Positions 25,946 to 38,876 of a stretch of DNA of 64,000 nucleotides are shown piece after piece. The DNA comes from Xiphydria camelus (lineage: Eukaryota; Arthropoda; Insecta; Hymenoptera; Xiphydriidae). The notes below the pieces were generated by a model, which saw nothing but the letters and a program-made list of their open reading frames with translations, was not told the origin of the DNA and ran no database searches. Every line of letters starts with the position of its first letter. Position 1 is the stretch's first letter. Made by a program: the position numbers and the translations under genes. Where the stretch lies: NCBI GenBank assembly GCA_963678675.1, contig OY783194.1, positions 35,814,278 through 35,878,277 on the forward strand. The letters run 5' to 3'.

Positions 25946-28848
25946 AAATGGAATATGTAGATGAATTCTCTGATTAGTTTTATAATAGATCCGATCCAGT
26001 AGTGATATGATGGTAATTCCGATAATAGGTATGATGAGAATAGAAACCGCCTCGAAAGGTAGCCTCGGGCATTTTCGTTCCCACTTCGCCGACCGTAGAA
26101 ATAAATAATAATTACACGCCGCCACACACTCAAGTCTAAGTTGAACGACTCGTCTACCTTGAGAGCGACGCGGCGCTATTTTCGAATTCCCTCCCTCGCC
26201 ATTTCGCGGTCTGACAGCTAACGCATTTTGAGTTTCAAGGTCACGCCACCGAAGACGATAGAACCGTCGCGACTATAACGTTTCGCCGTCGGGCGGCCAA
26301 CAGCCTCCGCCGTGGACAAAAGACGCGAAGCTGCCGCGCGACATTTCGGGAAACCCGTCGCGTTTCGGAAAGACGCGGTTTCACACACTCGTGCGTTTCC
26401 TCTTTTAGCATTCGCCGAAAGAGTATCCGCGGAGTCGCGAGGATAAAATCGTCGTGAGAAACGCCTGGCGCTCGCTCTCGTCGAATTTCTTTGTTTGCAA
26501 TTTTTTCAAAATAAATCATCGATCACGGAAGTGTCACCGGGGGTTTCCGTTATCGTCCTTGGGGGCTCTGATCAGGTGTACAAACACCTATCGATTTGTT
26601 TGCTTTCCTCGCTATCGAACCGCTTCGACACGATAAGGGCGGCGGAAGTGACGGAGGGAGGGAATCGAAAGTGCGACAAAGCGTGGCACGCCAAACACGG
26701 GGGAAAATGAAGTACCAACCCTTTGACATTTTCTCAATTGTTCGCAAAAATCAAAATCTCTTAAATCGATTGCTGGGCCGTTATATTATATATAATATTT
26801 TTTATGTTAATTACGAAAAGCACAGTTATTAGGTTCATATTTCCAAAGAAACATATGAGATCACGAATTTTCTGTACAGTTAAGTTTTTAATTCACCAAA
26901 TATCTCATTAAAGTGAATGAAAACTTTCACAAATTCAATTTATGCCGGCAATTGCATATTTCGACTGCACCAACTATCATCAAATCGATTCGATAAAAAT
27001 ATCATTTGAGTCAACTGACCGTCAATGCGCAATGCCCCGAAGAGGAAGCAAATTAAAAATCGCTTAAACCCACCCGATCACGAAATCCCAGTTCGTCCCA
27101 CGCGCTGCCTAATCCACCGTAATTTCTTAACCTCGTCCTTCAAAAGGCGGAAGAAAAAACCGCCCAGACAGCAATCATTCATCTTAATCCCCCGCTATTA
27201 GACAGACGATGAGAACGCATAATGAATCCCCTTGCCGTCCAAGATAACAGTCGTTACCACGATCCCACGTGGTTATTATTTATTTATTTCCTTCTCCCCT
27301 CTTCCCCCGCCGCCGAGTTAACCGAGCCACGCGATAGGAAGCTTATTTCTTTCTAACCCCCCCGATGCTCTCTAATCGCTCTCCGTCCGAAGCAACTTTC
27401 TTCCTCTCTCGAGCGTCTCGTTACTTTGTTTCCTCTCCCGCTCCAGCGCCACCTGGGTCTCCTCGGGTGCGGTACGCCAACGCGCGTCGTCGACAGAGGG
27501 AAACGTCTCTCTATTTGTCAAAATAACGCGCTGTTTTGACGGGCAAATTTCGCCGAAGCGCAAAGCAAATTGGCGCGGCGCTCGGTTTCGCGCGCACACG
27601 TTATTCGCCTCCGTGAACTTCGCACCGAGCAGCGCGTGGACGTTAATCAAAACGGCACGAGGAGGAGGGAACCCGCGCCGCGGTAGCGCGAGAAGCGGTC
27701 ACGCGCGCCCGTGAATTTTCAAAGTCGCAATTCCGTCCCGAAACCGCTTTCCGTTACGCCCCTACAGCGCGCAATATCGACGCGGAGTAATCAAACCGCG
27801 CGGTTTTCCCTCCGCGCGTGTTATCAACGAGCGCAGCGTGCCGAAATCGCCGCGCGACCGCGACACGTCGACGTGAAAATGAGATTGTCGCTGGGAAGGA
27901 CGCGCGGAACGACAGTGACGAAGCGCGGACGCGAATACCTGAGTGTATTATACGTATTTTCGGCAGCGAGGTAAATGGGCTTATTTTTAAACTCGCGACG
28001 TCACTTCCCGGAATTTCCTGTCGTGAAATCGACGTGGAGTGAGATCGCACTTTGTTGCGAGGACGAACGAAAGGGGAGAAATGTGAGAATTTTATAATTC
28101 GAAACGAAGCGGTTCCACGTGACCCAGAAACGAAGGCATCGGGATGCTCTCGGCAAGCGACGAAGGGTGACGGCGACGAAGCGATGCGCGTGATCGATAG
28201 ACGCGTGTGTATTTTAAAATGGAATCTTTTCCCCCGGAAATAATTTCCCCGCTGAAAATCTACGTCGAAATGAGACGTCCCGCCGAAAGGACGGGGGCCG
28301 GGACAGTGACGAAGCGCGAACACGAATCCGAAACGAGGAACGGGCGAGTCCCATTATTTCCAGTCGTTCCCGTCATTTGTCTGTCGGCGCGTGCCGCTCG
28401 GCGTACCTATATGAAATTTTTGAAGGAAAAACGACTCGTGCGTATTTCTAGGACGAAGCGCGACGGTTATACGGCACCCGGGGAGAGCGGATAAAAGGGA
28501 AGCGCGATCTGAGGGGAAATAAAGTTGAAAGGGCGGAAGCCAGTGAGAATTCTATATATAATACGCGATATCGCGTATGGGGCTCCGTAGGTATGCGAAT
28601 AAGGAAGCGTCGGATCTCCCGCGCAATACGATCGCCCCTCGTGCGCGGCAACGGCGTACTTGGCTCGGCAAATCGCGGCGCGAACGCTCTCGCGGTCTGC
28701 TCACAGTTTGGCGTGGCTCCGCCGAAAATAACGGGAGTCACTGGGAAGATAAAGCAGGAGGTCGTCGTGCCGCATCTCGCGGACTCCCGCGCTATAGGTG
28801 GTCCGCGCGCGGAGACGTAATAGTCCCGTAATGCGTATCGGTTGGTTT
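25946..28848. other. GC-rich stretch with a degenerate duplicated segment
   Basis: GACAGTGACGAAGCGCG occurs at about 27,911 and 28,302 in similar context, indicating an old duplication of roughly 100 bp. Long frames over 27,750-28,900 are open on both strands. No splice-bounded exon was found. Confidence 0.45.
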
Positions 28849-28918
28849 GCTCGAACGTTGACTCCGTATCGAATGTAAGCGCGATCGAGTCTCTGCATGT
28901 GAACGAATTTTGCGTATA

Positions 28919-29147
28919 CATTGAGAAAAAAATTTGCTTGACTGAAATAAACGTATTTTTAAAGAGTCATAAAAGCACATTTATTCGACTGGAATGAATA
29001 TCGATTAGACGAATATAAATATTCTCGATTTAATTGAATAAGTATTATGTGGATCAAATTGGAGTTTATTCGAATCGAATAAAATATGTGCTATCAGGGC
29101 TATTAAAAAACATGTTTATTTCGATCAAGCAAATATTTTTCCCGGTG
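28919..29147. mobile_element. MITE, CACTGAG family (copy 2)
   Basis: It begins CATTGAGAAAAAAATTTGC and ends CAAATATTTTTCCCGGTG, with TA on both sides. It shares AAATAAACG, CACATTTATTCGA and TTTATTTCGATCAAGC with the copy at 1,115. 229 bp, non-coding. Confidence 0.85.
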
Positions 29148-29313
29148 TATCAATTTCTGTACAGACGATGTACTAATGCATGTGTACTCGAATTTACCAA
29201 ACATCGCAACCGAAAGAGAATTATCGCTCGAACGCGTTGACCCCGTATCGAATATAAACCTGAGGAGAAAAGTCAGCGATCGAGTATCTATATATGAACG
29301 AATTTTGCGTAAA

Positions 29314-29537
29314 CATTGTGAAAAAAATTTGTTTGATCGGGATAAACGTATTTTTAAATAGTCCTAAAGGCACATTTATTCGACTGGAATGAATATCGAT
29401 TGGACGAATATAAATATTCTCAATTTAACTGAATATTATGTGGATTAAATCGGTGTTTATTCGAATCGAATAAACGTGCTATCAGGACTATTCAAAAACA
29501 CGTTTATTTCCACTAAGCAAAATTTGTTCCCAGAGTG
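29314..29537. mobile_element. MITE, CACTGAG family (copy 3)
   Basis: It begins CATTGTGAAAAAAATTTG and ends TTGTTCCCAGAGTG. The left TA has changed to AA; the right TA remains. It is very close to copy 2 and lies at the same place in the tandem unit, so the two descend from one insertion. Confidence 0.85.
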
Positions 29538-29919
29538 TATCAATTTCTGTACAGACGATGTAAGAATGCATGTGTACTCGAATTTACCAAACATCGCAAC
29601 CGAAAGAGAATTATTATCGCTCAAACTTTGACTTCATATCGAATGCAAACGCGAGGTGGAGAGTCAGCGATCGAGTCTTTATACATTTGACGAATTTTAC
29701 GTGTATCAATTTCCACATCAACGGTATAAAAATGCATGTACCTATACTCGAATTTACCAAACACCGCAACCGAAAGAGAATTATCACACGATGCGCGTGA
29801 CCGAACAAAGAAGTACATAACCCCGTCCAGTCCAAGTGAGTGAGATGATAACAAAATCACAAACAGCAGGCGAGTAAGCATCCCGAGCAACGGCCGCGAG
29901 AATGATACCTACATTGCTA

Positions 29920-30183
29920 CACAGAGAAAAAGAATTAGTTACATCTGCTGAAAATTACTTGCGGGTTCGCAAGTAATTATTTATTGATATCAATGAAATC
30001 TTTTAATACATCAATCTGATATCTCTTCCTTGCAATCATAATATGGAATAGAATACGATCGCAATCTAGCAAACAATGTATAATTAATATGGAAAAGAAT
30101 CAAATTGATGTAAATAGATAATTATTTGCGACCCCGCAAGTAATTATATCAGCTGTAGATCCAACTAATTCTTCATCTCTGTG
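29920..30183. mobile_element. MITE with CACAGAG ends
   Basis: CACAGAGAAAAAGAATTAGT opposes AACTAATTCTTCATCTCTGTG, and TTACTTGCGGG opposes CCCGCAAGTAA further in. TA flanks the 264-bp unit. The AT-rich centre shows no coding capacity. Confidence 0.9.
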
Positions 30184-30185
30184 TA

Positions 30186-32703
30186 GGTATGCCTCAAAGC
30201 AGCGACGAGAGGAGCCCCGGAGAATTTATACAGTCGCGCCCTGCATAAAATCTACATAACTTCCTGCACGTGTCACCCATACGTACGTGCACGCGTACGG
30301 CGGGATAACGATCGCCCGCGAATTCTAAAAATAAACCGCAACGCGGCATATAAGGCTCTAATTTTAGCCACCCACGCGCGCCGTAGTGGATAGAAATAAC
30401 GTTATTTATTAGCGAGACTCACAAGCGGCGTCGCGACTACCATCACATATCATGCCTACGTGCTCTTTGATCGATAACGCGGTATATTTCGCGACTTATG
30501 TACATCGTTTGCGTGTCTCTAATTCGTAAGAAACGGAGCCACGTGTTATGTCGCTCAGATGGGTGGATGATGCGCAGTAGAGATATACGCGCAATATACC
30601 TGTTTCAATTTCAATCAATTTTCCATCGCGGTGCACGTACCTATAATACGATTTGATCGCGCGCGGTTGAATTGCTCCTCGAAACGTGACGTCGCATTTA
30701 TCCGATCCTAGAAATTCTTCGCGGGATATCGGCGTCGCGACATTGGCATTGGCGATATTGGCATTGCGATATTGACATTGAATTCTGCATGAGTAGACGC
30801 GACGGTGTATCCTTGCGTATCGAGAAAATATGCACGATCGAACAATATCCCCTGATGCAATTTATTACCCGCTAAACCGAGTCCCGTTACGCTGAAAGAC
30901 GTCGACGAACGCGACGAAATTGGCCGCAATTGTCATCACCCGGCAATTTTTCACTTGCCGGGCGCGTTAACTAATTTTCATTCCCCTCGTTTTCTCATTA
31001 TTCTCGCCGCGACGCCGTCGTTACGGGCTTCGAATAGCGGAGAGTGTAAAGATAAATGCGAACGCTCACCGCGGGGATTACCACTCGCCGTGTCATTCTC
31101 CGCGAGCGAAGATTTGAGCGCGTTATAGGGCTCTAGCGTACTTCCACAAACGTAGCTTTTGTTTGTGTTACACGTGTACATATAGAGAATGTACATCCAA
31201 GTTTCGCCAAGAAACCCAGCTTGGTGGCGCTGCTTGTATTTACCTCTTGATAACGATTTTCCAAGGAAAGAATTTATTTGAATGCTTTGAAATCCACATT
31301 CTATTATAATTGAGGCCATGTTGATTAAATCTCATAGGTAAAACACTTCAATTATTATCCAAAATAATGTGTAAACAGCGCTTATACCACGGGCATCTGC
31401 TTAATGCTTGGTGCGTGCCACAGATGGCACTCTATCTGTTTTGTGCAGTTACCCAATCGCCCTATTCGTGGCGCGAGGTACACAGCGGTATCAAAAAGGA
31501 TAAGATCCGAGCGGAATCTCTCGCGCGAAGCGCTACGGTATAAAATAGGAGAAGAAAGATTCGCGTCTCGTAATAAAATCGCTGGAGAAATTTTCTACGG
31601 TGAAATTGATATCTTCCAGAAGAATTCCCTTTAAATCGAGAACAAATTGTCGAGACTGACGAAAGAAATCGAATATAAAAATGAAGCGAAAATCGGTGAA
31701 TATCGAATAGTCAGGGAGATCAAAGTCTCCTTGAAAATTCACATACATACGCGTCGACCGTTCTAGAAAATCAGCTCAACACACGCGCTATACTAGGGTT
31801 CTCGACGCCGTCGCCCCGACGTCTCCAGCCGGTAACCTCCGCGATTCGCACGACCCGGCCGCGTGCGAGAGGAAAATACAAATTCGAATATGCATAGCCC
31901 TCCGCGCCCGAGAATTCAAAGTACAATCGATGCCCTCTGATGACGCGTTCGATGTCGCCCGCAATCCGTCCACCGCGTTAATCGCACGTAGAATCGTCAA
32001 CGGTGCGCGAACACGTGGCGATCACGTGAAAACGTCGCCGACCCTCGCGAGTTCGCTCTATTCGCTAACCCTTGACGACGAGAGAAAGAGGTTGCGGACT
32101 GTGCGGCGGTGGGTGGGGAGCGGAAGGCTGCAGGCACTTGCCCACTTCCGTCGTCTAGTTAACGAAATTGCCGCGTCGGTGTAGGAAGGCGGTAGCGTCG
32201 TGTGCGCGGGAAAGAGTCGACGCGCGCGCGTCGACTCTTTAGAAATAAAACCGAGCGAAACGAATCACCGCATGACGATCGAGAGTCCTTTCTCACTCTC
32301 GATCTCGCCGCTGTTATATTCACATGGCTACGAGTTGCTCGTACGTAATGAGCGACAGGTGGCGTGATGCGTGAAGAAATGAAACGCAACCTGCGCGACG
32401 CACGCCGCGATAACGCGATGCATAAATAAACCGCGACAACGATTCTCGGGCCGTAAGACGAGGCTGAAGGTGATATCGCTCGCGCGCGAGCGAGCGCTGC
32501 CGACGCTTCGCGCCTTCGTCGGACTGCGGGGAGTTGCGTAGGACGGTTGAGCGCGTCGTAATCGATTGGTTTGTACGTAATTTCCAGCTACTATTGGGAG
32601 GAAGACAATCGGCCTCCTCTGACGCGAGCGGTGGTTATTGTTCGTCTTGTGCGTTTGAAAGCGACACGTGAGATCGACACGTTCGACTGTTGCGCGCGAA
32701 CGT
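30186..32703. other. No gene recognised
   Basis: Mixed GC-rich sequence. GCCATCTGTGGC-like motifs (GCCACAGATGGCA at about 31,416) recall short insect repeats but were not delimited. It includes the perfect palindrome listed separately. Confidence 0.4.
32211..32240. repeat. Perfect 30-bp palindrome with alternating CG core
   Basis: AAAGAGTCGACGCGC reads identically on the opposite strand from the other side, with no loop. The core is a run of alternating C and G, a sequence able to extrude a cruciform or adopt Z-DNA. No transposon ends were found around it. Confidence 0.8.
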
Positions 32704-32704
32704 T

Positions 32705-32921
32705 GTACCATGTGAGGCTAAACTTACTGGAAAGAAACTTCAATCACTATTATCTCATTACCTATGAACTTTTGGCAGATATTTGTATAAGACTTTTTGG
32801 AAGATTACGTCTTTATCTACAATAAAGTCTTATATCGATATGGGTCGAAAGTTCATAAATAACGAGATAATAGTGATTTGAATTTCTTTCGTGGCGAGTA
32901 AGTTTAGCCTCACATTGCACA
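32705..32921. mobile_element. MITE, GAGGCTAAACTTACT family (copy 32.7 kb)
   Basis: It starts TGTACCATGTGAGGCTAAAC and ends GTTTAGCCTCACATTGCAC. The centre contains TTATCTACAATAAAGTCTTA, the reverse of the order in other copies, so the middle appears inverted or converted. Otherwise typical. Confidence 0.85.
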
Positions 32922-32924
32922 GGT

Positions 32925-35900
32925 AAGTTTACCTACTGAGCATCTATCGCGAATATAAGTGAATCTAGGTATTTCGATATTCCGAATTCGGTTTTAACGC
33001 TAATTTTGTTTATCGCAGATTCGACAAATTCGATAAAGTTATCAACCCCGTATTTTTTCAATTTTTATTTTCTGCTTTATCTAAGCTGGAAAACGATATT
33101 TTGAAATGCAGCTACGTCATAGTCTAGCAAGGCTATTTCCCTCGCACTCGTTTGCTTAGCATAAGTACGTCTCTGCCTTATCAATAACGCCACAATCTTG
33201 TAGAGAAATACTTATAACTCTGCGAATAATTATTTTTCTGGCCGTTTTTTTTTCGTTTGTCATTGAATACGGATTACAAATTAAATTAAAAAATGTGAAT
33301 ATTTTTTTATGTTAAAACAAAGTTTCTAGAAAGATTTAGCGGTATAAATAAAAAGACACTGTTAATTTTTCTTCAGTAACTCGGAGAACTATCGGAACTC
33401 GAGCTCTAATTTTTATCAATACGAACCACCGTATCGTGAAAATAACGATTGGCGTAATAGAAAAGTCAACAATCAAGACGACACAACTGATTCCCCCCCG
33501 CGAGAAGTGACGACCTGAGACGCGAGGTCCCCGATAAGAAACACGCGGACGCCAATCATGGCGCCTACGGGTTATCAGGCCCCCAACGAATCTCTCGGCG
33601 TCGCCACATTTATCAATAAAAATGGTAACGTGTCATTTTTACGGAAGGACACATGTGTTTTCTTGCGCCAGAGCGATATACCTACTCAGCGACCGCCGCA
33701 GATATTCCGCAAATAATAGCAAGCCCGTGGCAAATTCCTTCCTAAAAGGTGTTTGCGGCGGTTTGCCCCTCCAAAAAATCTAGACCTTTCCAATCGAGTA
33801 CGAGCGACGATTTAAAATACCGGTTTAACGAAAATTTACATTTCATCTAAAGTACGCGTAAACGTCAGCAAGGAGAGACCGAATACATTTCTAGGTAGAG
33901 AGCTTTGTTATCGCGCGCGACCTTGCACCGAAGCGTTCAGCGGGTAACGATGTGCGTATCCCGGAGACCAACGCGCATTCCGCGCAAAATTTGCGCTCGA
34001 ACGATCCTCGAGAGCATTCGCGTCAGCGAACGCGCGATAAATCATCGAAGTTTGTCAACTGCGCGTGTGGCGCTGAAAAAAATTCATTAGGATTGCGCGT
34101 AACGCGCTAAAATAAGCAGAGCTCGCGCGCAGTTTCGTCAAAGTATCGCAATGCCTCTGCTGACGGGGGTACGGCAAGATAAATAGAGTTCGGAAGAGTA
34201 TCCGCTCGCTGGGGGTCCGCGATAACCCCACCGCCGCCTCTGTCGTAATTCTGTCGCTCTAATAGATACTTTTGCGGAGGTTCAAGTCGCGCAAAATACA
34301 AGACATACATAAAAGGTGTGCCTCCGTGGGTGCGCGAGATAACGTTGCAGAATGGTTCTCCGTCGTAACAATTTTGCCTGCACTTACCGATGGAGCCGAA
34401 GGAGTGGACGTGGGGAAGGACGGGGACGATTACGAGTCGGCTTCCACGGGGCGGTTAATCGTGATTGTGTTGGGATTGCTGGACCTCGTTTTTCTTTGCA
34501 CGAAAGCCATACATATATACATGAGTGCACTTGAGCGCGGACGACAAATGCATGCGGTTATTCTTGCATCGCGGCGTACCGGAGCGAAACCTTACCGCGA
34601 AGGACTACGGATGATTGGATCTTTGATTAGGGCAAAACCGATAAAGCCGTACGCGAAAAGTCGGACTCGTAAATCATAAAATTCTCAAGGAGCCTGCGCC
34701 GGAGAGAATGTTAAAACGAAACACTGTAGTAGTGAAAAATGGCGGTGTCCAACGCTTGCACTTTCAGCGCCATCTGTGGCGCGACGGCGGAACTGCGTAG
34801 AGAAGGAATCTGCTTTACCTTATGTGATATTTCCGAATTTTTTTTCTTTAGATACTGAAATTTTATTGTAAAAACTCAAATTCAGGATTGAATGTACTGA
34901 AATACATTAACTCTTACTTTCCCGATCGAAATGCTATAAAATTGATCCTAAAGCTGATCATCTAAAGAATTTATTCTCAATTTTAATGCACTTTACCTAT
35001 ACTAGAACGAATGTGTGAAAATGTATCGGCAGAGAGACCGCTCCTAGGTAGATAAATTTGATTGAAAAAAATCAGTAAATTTATTCCCGGAGCCACGAAT
35101 CTACGAGTCACCGAATAGAGGGGGATTCCCCGAAATCTAGTACAGTAAAAAACTCGAAACAATCGATCCAGCCCGCCACGAGCCACGAGAAAAGCACCAA
35201 CACACGCGGCCCTGACGAAGCCTTTATCCGAGCGTCTCGGGCGTCCCAGACGGATGGGTTTATATGCAGCCAGACGTTTCTCAGGAAGAAAGACGATCCG
35301 CTGTATCCGATTTTGTCTGTAGATCGAGTTCTCCTACTCCGGGAATTGGAGGTTCACTCCTCTATACGCATTGTGCGCATCGATGGTGGCGCCGCCTTAC
35401 TCGCCTGGTGAGCAAAAAGTGCTGTACTGGGTTACACGGCACGGGGGTGTACGACTATACATGTGGTCACATGTACACTTAGGTTTGCCTGTATAAGCAC
35501 AAGCCGGAAGGTCTGATTGGTTGACAGTGTAACCCATTTATGCCAATCTTGGCCACTACGCGGCGCTTTCGGCGCACTTTCGAGATACGCACAAGGCGTA
35601 TACCCGAGTAGACGACTCCCGTCACAATAAGACGATAAGCCCAGCTGCATGTGTGTATAATACATACGTATGACGAACGAGTCGGACGAGAAATAGAGCA
35701 GGATTAACGCGGATATAACGACTCGCGCGCGTTCGCACGCCGCCGTTTCATTTTACGCTCGTATACAACGTATTCGCACTTGACGGTCTCTTTTCCTACG
35801 GTCAACTCCACTGTTTTGTAACAGTATCGACAGGACGTGTGTGCGTGTGTCTGGCCACCTAACGCGACAAGAGATCCGTATCTGCGCGCGACAGAATATT

Positions 35901-38125
35901 AGCCGTCTGTTAGCTATACGATATCACACACGGTGGAAGTATATTTATTTTACCGCTGTTCGTATTGTTGCAAAATGTAATCGTATTATTCGAGTAACTC
36001 TTTCTAAAGAATGGATGAAATAAACAAAAATAAAAACATAGTCATTATATTTTGTGATTGGTTGGTCGGAAAAAAAAAGGTTTCGATAATAAAAATTGTA
36101 AAGTTGCAAAAACTCTATAACTTTTGTTCGAAACATTTTTCTCTCCCCCGACCGAAAACGCAATACAGAAAATTATTTCCGGCGGACGAAATCGGTGAGT
36201 CGCTTCTCGAATGGTACACCGCGGCGTGTGACCGGGAACGCGACAATTTTCAACATCCGCATTTAACATTTACGCGAACACAGCTGTTTCCTCCGGCAGA
36301 ACGCCACATAACGGCGTCGTTACTCCGCGGCAAGCGTGATCGGCTCCTTCCCACGCACACGCGCCGAACATCAAAAATCCCAGCAATTTGTGTGAGCGTA
36401 AACCGTCGTCCACCCACGCCGGTAACGTGCCCACCGAGCGTGCCCGCCCAATGGCCCGAAGTGATAAATTTGCATGGGTAATTGAATTTGTGCATTCCCG
36501 AGCATCGCAGTCGCTTGCGTCACCGCGGAGTGCAAGTAAGTCTACCGGAGGTGCACTCGAAGTCGAATGAGATCAACCATGGCTGATACACTATTAATTT
36601 CGCCGTACTGAAAATCTCAAGTCAACGCTCGATCGATCGGCACGCGGAATCCCGACAATTACCGACCTTCCACGAAAAAAATCCTTCCGCCTTTCCTTCG
36701 ATCCCAATGATTTCTCCAAATAAACTCTCAGTTCGGATTCCGATAAATCGGTGTAGGAGCGAAAAACGCACGATCGTCGATTAATCAAGATACGCGAGGT
36801 GAACGCCAACGAGGGAGGAGCAAAAAAGTGTCCTCGCCAGCGGAGCCAAGAGGTTCCGGGTCAACGCTTCCGAAAAGCCTTCGAAGGGCTCCCGAACCTT
36901 CGCGATACCGCCGGTAAAGCAGATCGGCCGCTCGCGCATCGTCCACTCACCGATCCCCTTCGAAATTGTATCGGTTTCCACCCAAGCACGCGATATGGTT
37001 CCGTGTACGAACGCGGTCAAAGACACATTGCCTCGCGTGGAAAATTTCGAATGCTGTCGCGTCGGTCGGCTAGGGTCTTTCCCCTGTGCGACTACACACG
37101 ATATATTACACGTTCGCACGTCGTCGCGACGGGTGACACCTAAGTCCACACGTGGGGCCGAGAATGTGTGCGATACGTGCAACGCACTCGTTCTCCCGTG
37201 CATCGGCGTGCACGGGGCGTAGCGTGCGATGTAGAGGCGTGGGTATGCGAAGGTACGCGCGCGGATACCGGGTCATATGTGGTCTGGAAACTCGAATCTA
37301 CGCGTAGGGCGCACACACACATATGCTGCAGTGGAGCGTAGGCTGTACGATATATCGATTGGCTGTCTGAGTTGCAGCGCCTGGAAATCATTCATAGAGA
37401 TAATTCTTGGAGCGGCCAGCTTAGCGGGCTGATATCACCAATTTATCACGAGGATCTTTCTCTGACTTTTTCGTAATTCGTGAGAGATTCATACATGGGA
37501 GCTTCAAAGCTCTCATTCAGTTAGATGTTCAAAATTAGTGGATTTTAATGACTTCTTATTTGAAAAAAATTACCAAAAAATGACTAATCTTTCCTTATTT
37601 GTGTATTACGAAGGAATGAGAAAAAGCGATCTACGGTATGATAATTGAGATTTGTAATTGAAATAATTTATTTTCGTAAGGACACATCGAAATTGTGAGG
37701 TATGGAAGATAACAAATTAGATCACTCTTTAATGAACAAATAAATCGACAAATCTTTTCTCATGCTACAAGAAATAGGTACACGCGATAATACCGACTGC
37801 TCGTTACAGAATCTGGGCACTGACAGCATGACCTACTCAACATTAAGAATTCATACGAATTGTTGCAACGTTTTAACGACGGGAAGATATCGTGAAATTA
37901 TTCGATGAATCGTAGGATGAAATCTTAAAAATAATGACTTAAAAATAAAAATGACTACCATTCGATGAAAAAAAAAAGACCAATCATTAAAAAAGAAGAC
38001 CAAGTGGGAGCCCTGGAGTTTTCTTATTCTTAGTGACTAACCAAGTAGCGGTTAAAGGTACAGTTGATGTAAAAAAGAATCGACCGAGGTCGTCAGGCGA
38101 GGAATCGAAAGCGCCCAGACAACGA
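32925..38125. other. No supported gene
   Basis: AT-rich at 32,950-33,480, then mostly GC-rich. A GCGCCATCTGTGGCG motif lies at about 34,770. Plus-strand donors at about 36,196 (GTGAGT) and 36,533 (GTAAGT) lack recognisable coding sequence in front. Long frames at 34.3 and 36.0-36.5 kb have no recognised domain. Confidence 0.4.
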
Positions 38126-38129
38126 AAGG

Positions 38130-38570
38130 AGGTTGCAGCAACCGGGATACGTGCAGGACTCCACGTGCCGCTGGACGAGGGGAGAAATTCCCGTTCAGAC
38201 GGAGACCACGCGCGTGACTTTATGCGCAGCAACTTTCGGCCTATACCTAGTCCACCGAAGCATAGGGCTCAAATGCATTTTCCGGGCACTAACCCCGTAG
38301 GTATCGAGGGAGCGCGGAAGACGAGATAGAGAGGAGGCTGCAGCGGAGCCGAGAGATACGTGCAGGACTCCACGTGCCGTTCGCGACGAGGATTATAAAG
38401 GGGAGAGATTCGACAGAGAGAGAAGCCATACTAGGTTGCTCCACAGTCAATAGCGTTCAATTATGGGCGCAAACGCATTTCCCCATAAGTATCGGAGGAG
38501 GAAGCTGTGATCATGTACCCGGATACGTGCAGTGCTCCACGTGCCACGGAACCAGGGGGGGAGAGGGAGA
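38130..38570. repeat. About 195-bp tandem repeat containing ATACGTGCAG..CCACGTGCC
   Basis: The core ATACGTGCAGGACTCCACGT occurs at about 38,148 and 38,356, and a variant (ATACGTGCAGTGCTCCACGT) at about 38,523. Each is followed by GCC and a GAG-rich GGGGAGA segment, and the spacers share GGGC..CAAA.GCATTT. Each core includes the E-box palindrome CACGTG. It lies 300 bp downstream (minus strand) of a first coding exon, so it would be inside that gene's first intron. Confidence 0.75.
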
Positions 38571-38876
38571 AATTCTCGCGCCTGCATGCGGGAGAAGAGA
38601 AAACGAGAAAGTCTCCTCGATCGGATGAGAATTTTCGGCGGGGAACAAATAATTTTTGCGGTCGAACGAACAACGCTGTTATCGCTGCCTCGCTGTTGCA
38701 ACAACGACTGCGCTCCGCTGGACCGTGACGCTATCACGCGGCAGCTGTGCGCGAATATCAGTTCCTCTTTCGCCCGAAAGGATTTTTCGGAACTGGATTT
38801 TCGTAGATGCGCTCATCGTGGGTATCGAAGTTTTTTAATTAATGCGAACGAAACGTCGTCGTCGAAGATGACTCAC

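Larger units (their letters stand above)
28849..29800. repeat. Three-unit tandem repeat, two units carrying the same MITE
   Basis: Units begin near 28,849, 29,225 and 29,619. Each starts with a CTCGAAC/CTCAAAC..TCGAAT segment and ends with TCGAATTTACCAAAC..CGCAACCGAAAGAGAATTA. Units 1 and 2 contain a MITE at the same position; unit 3 has an uninterrupted junction there (TTTTACGTGTATCAATTT). The host unit without the MITE is about 150-170 bp. The order of events can be read directly: insertion into one unit, then duplication of the occupied unit. Confidence 0.85.

Noticed and set aside
27754..28323. 189-codon minus-strand frame
   Set aside because: Open on both strands, overlaps a duplicated non-coding segment, no splice signals.
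28849..29800. CRISPR-like array
   Set aside because: Only three long, diverged units with a transposon inside; eukaryotic context.
34272..34679. 135-codon frame with one hydrophobic stretch (IVIVLGLLDLVFL)
   Set aside because: Single chance-like hydrophobic run, no good start context and no family recognised.
36011..36481. 156-codon plus frame
   Set aside because: Composition changes abruptly along the frame and no domain is seen; likely chance.
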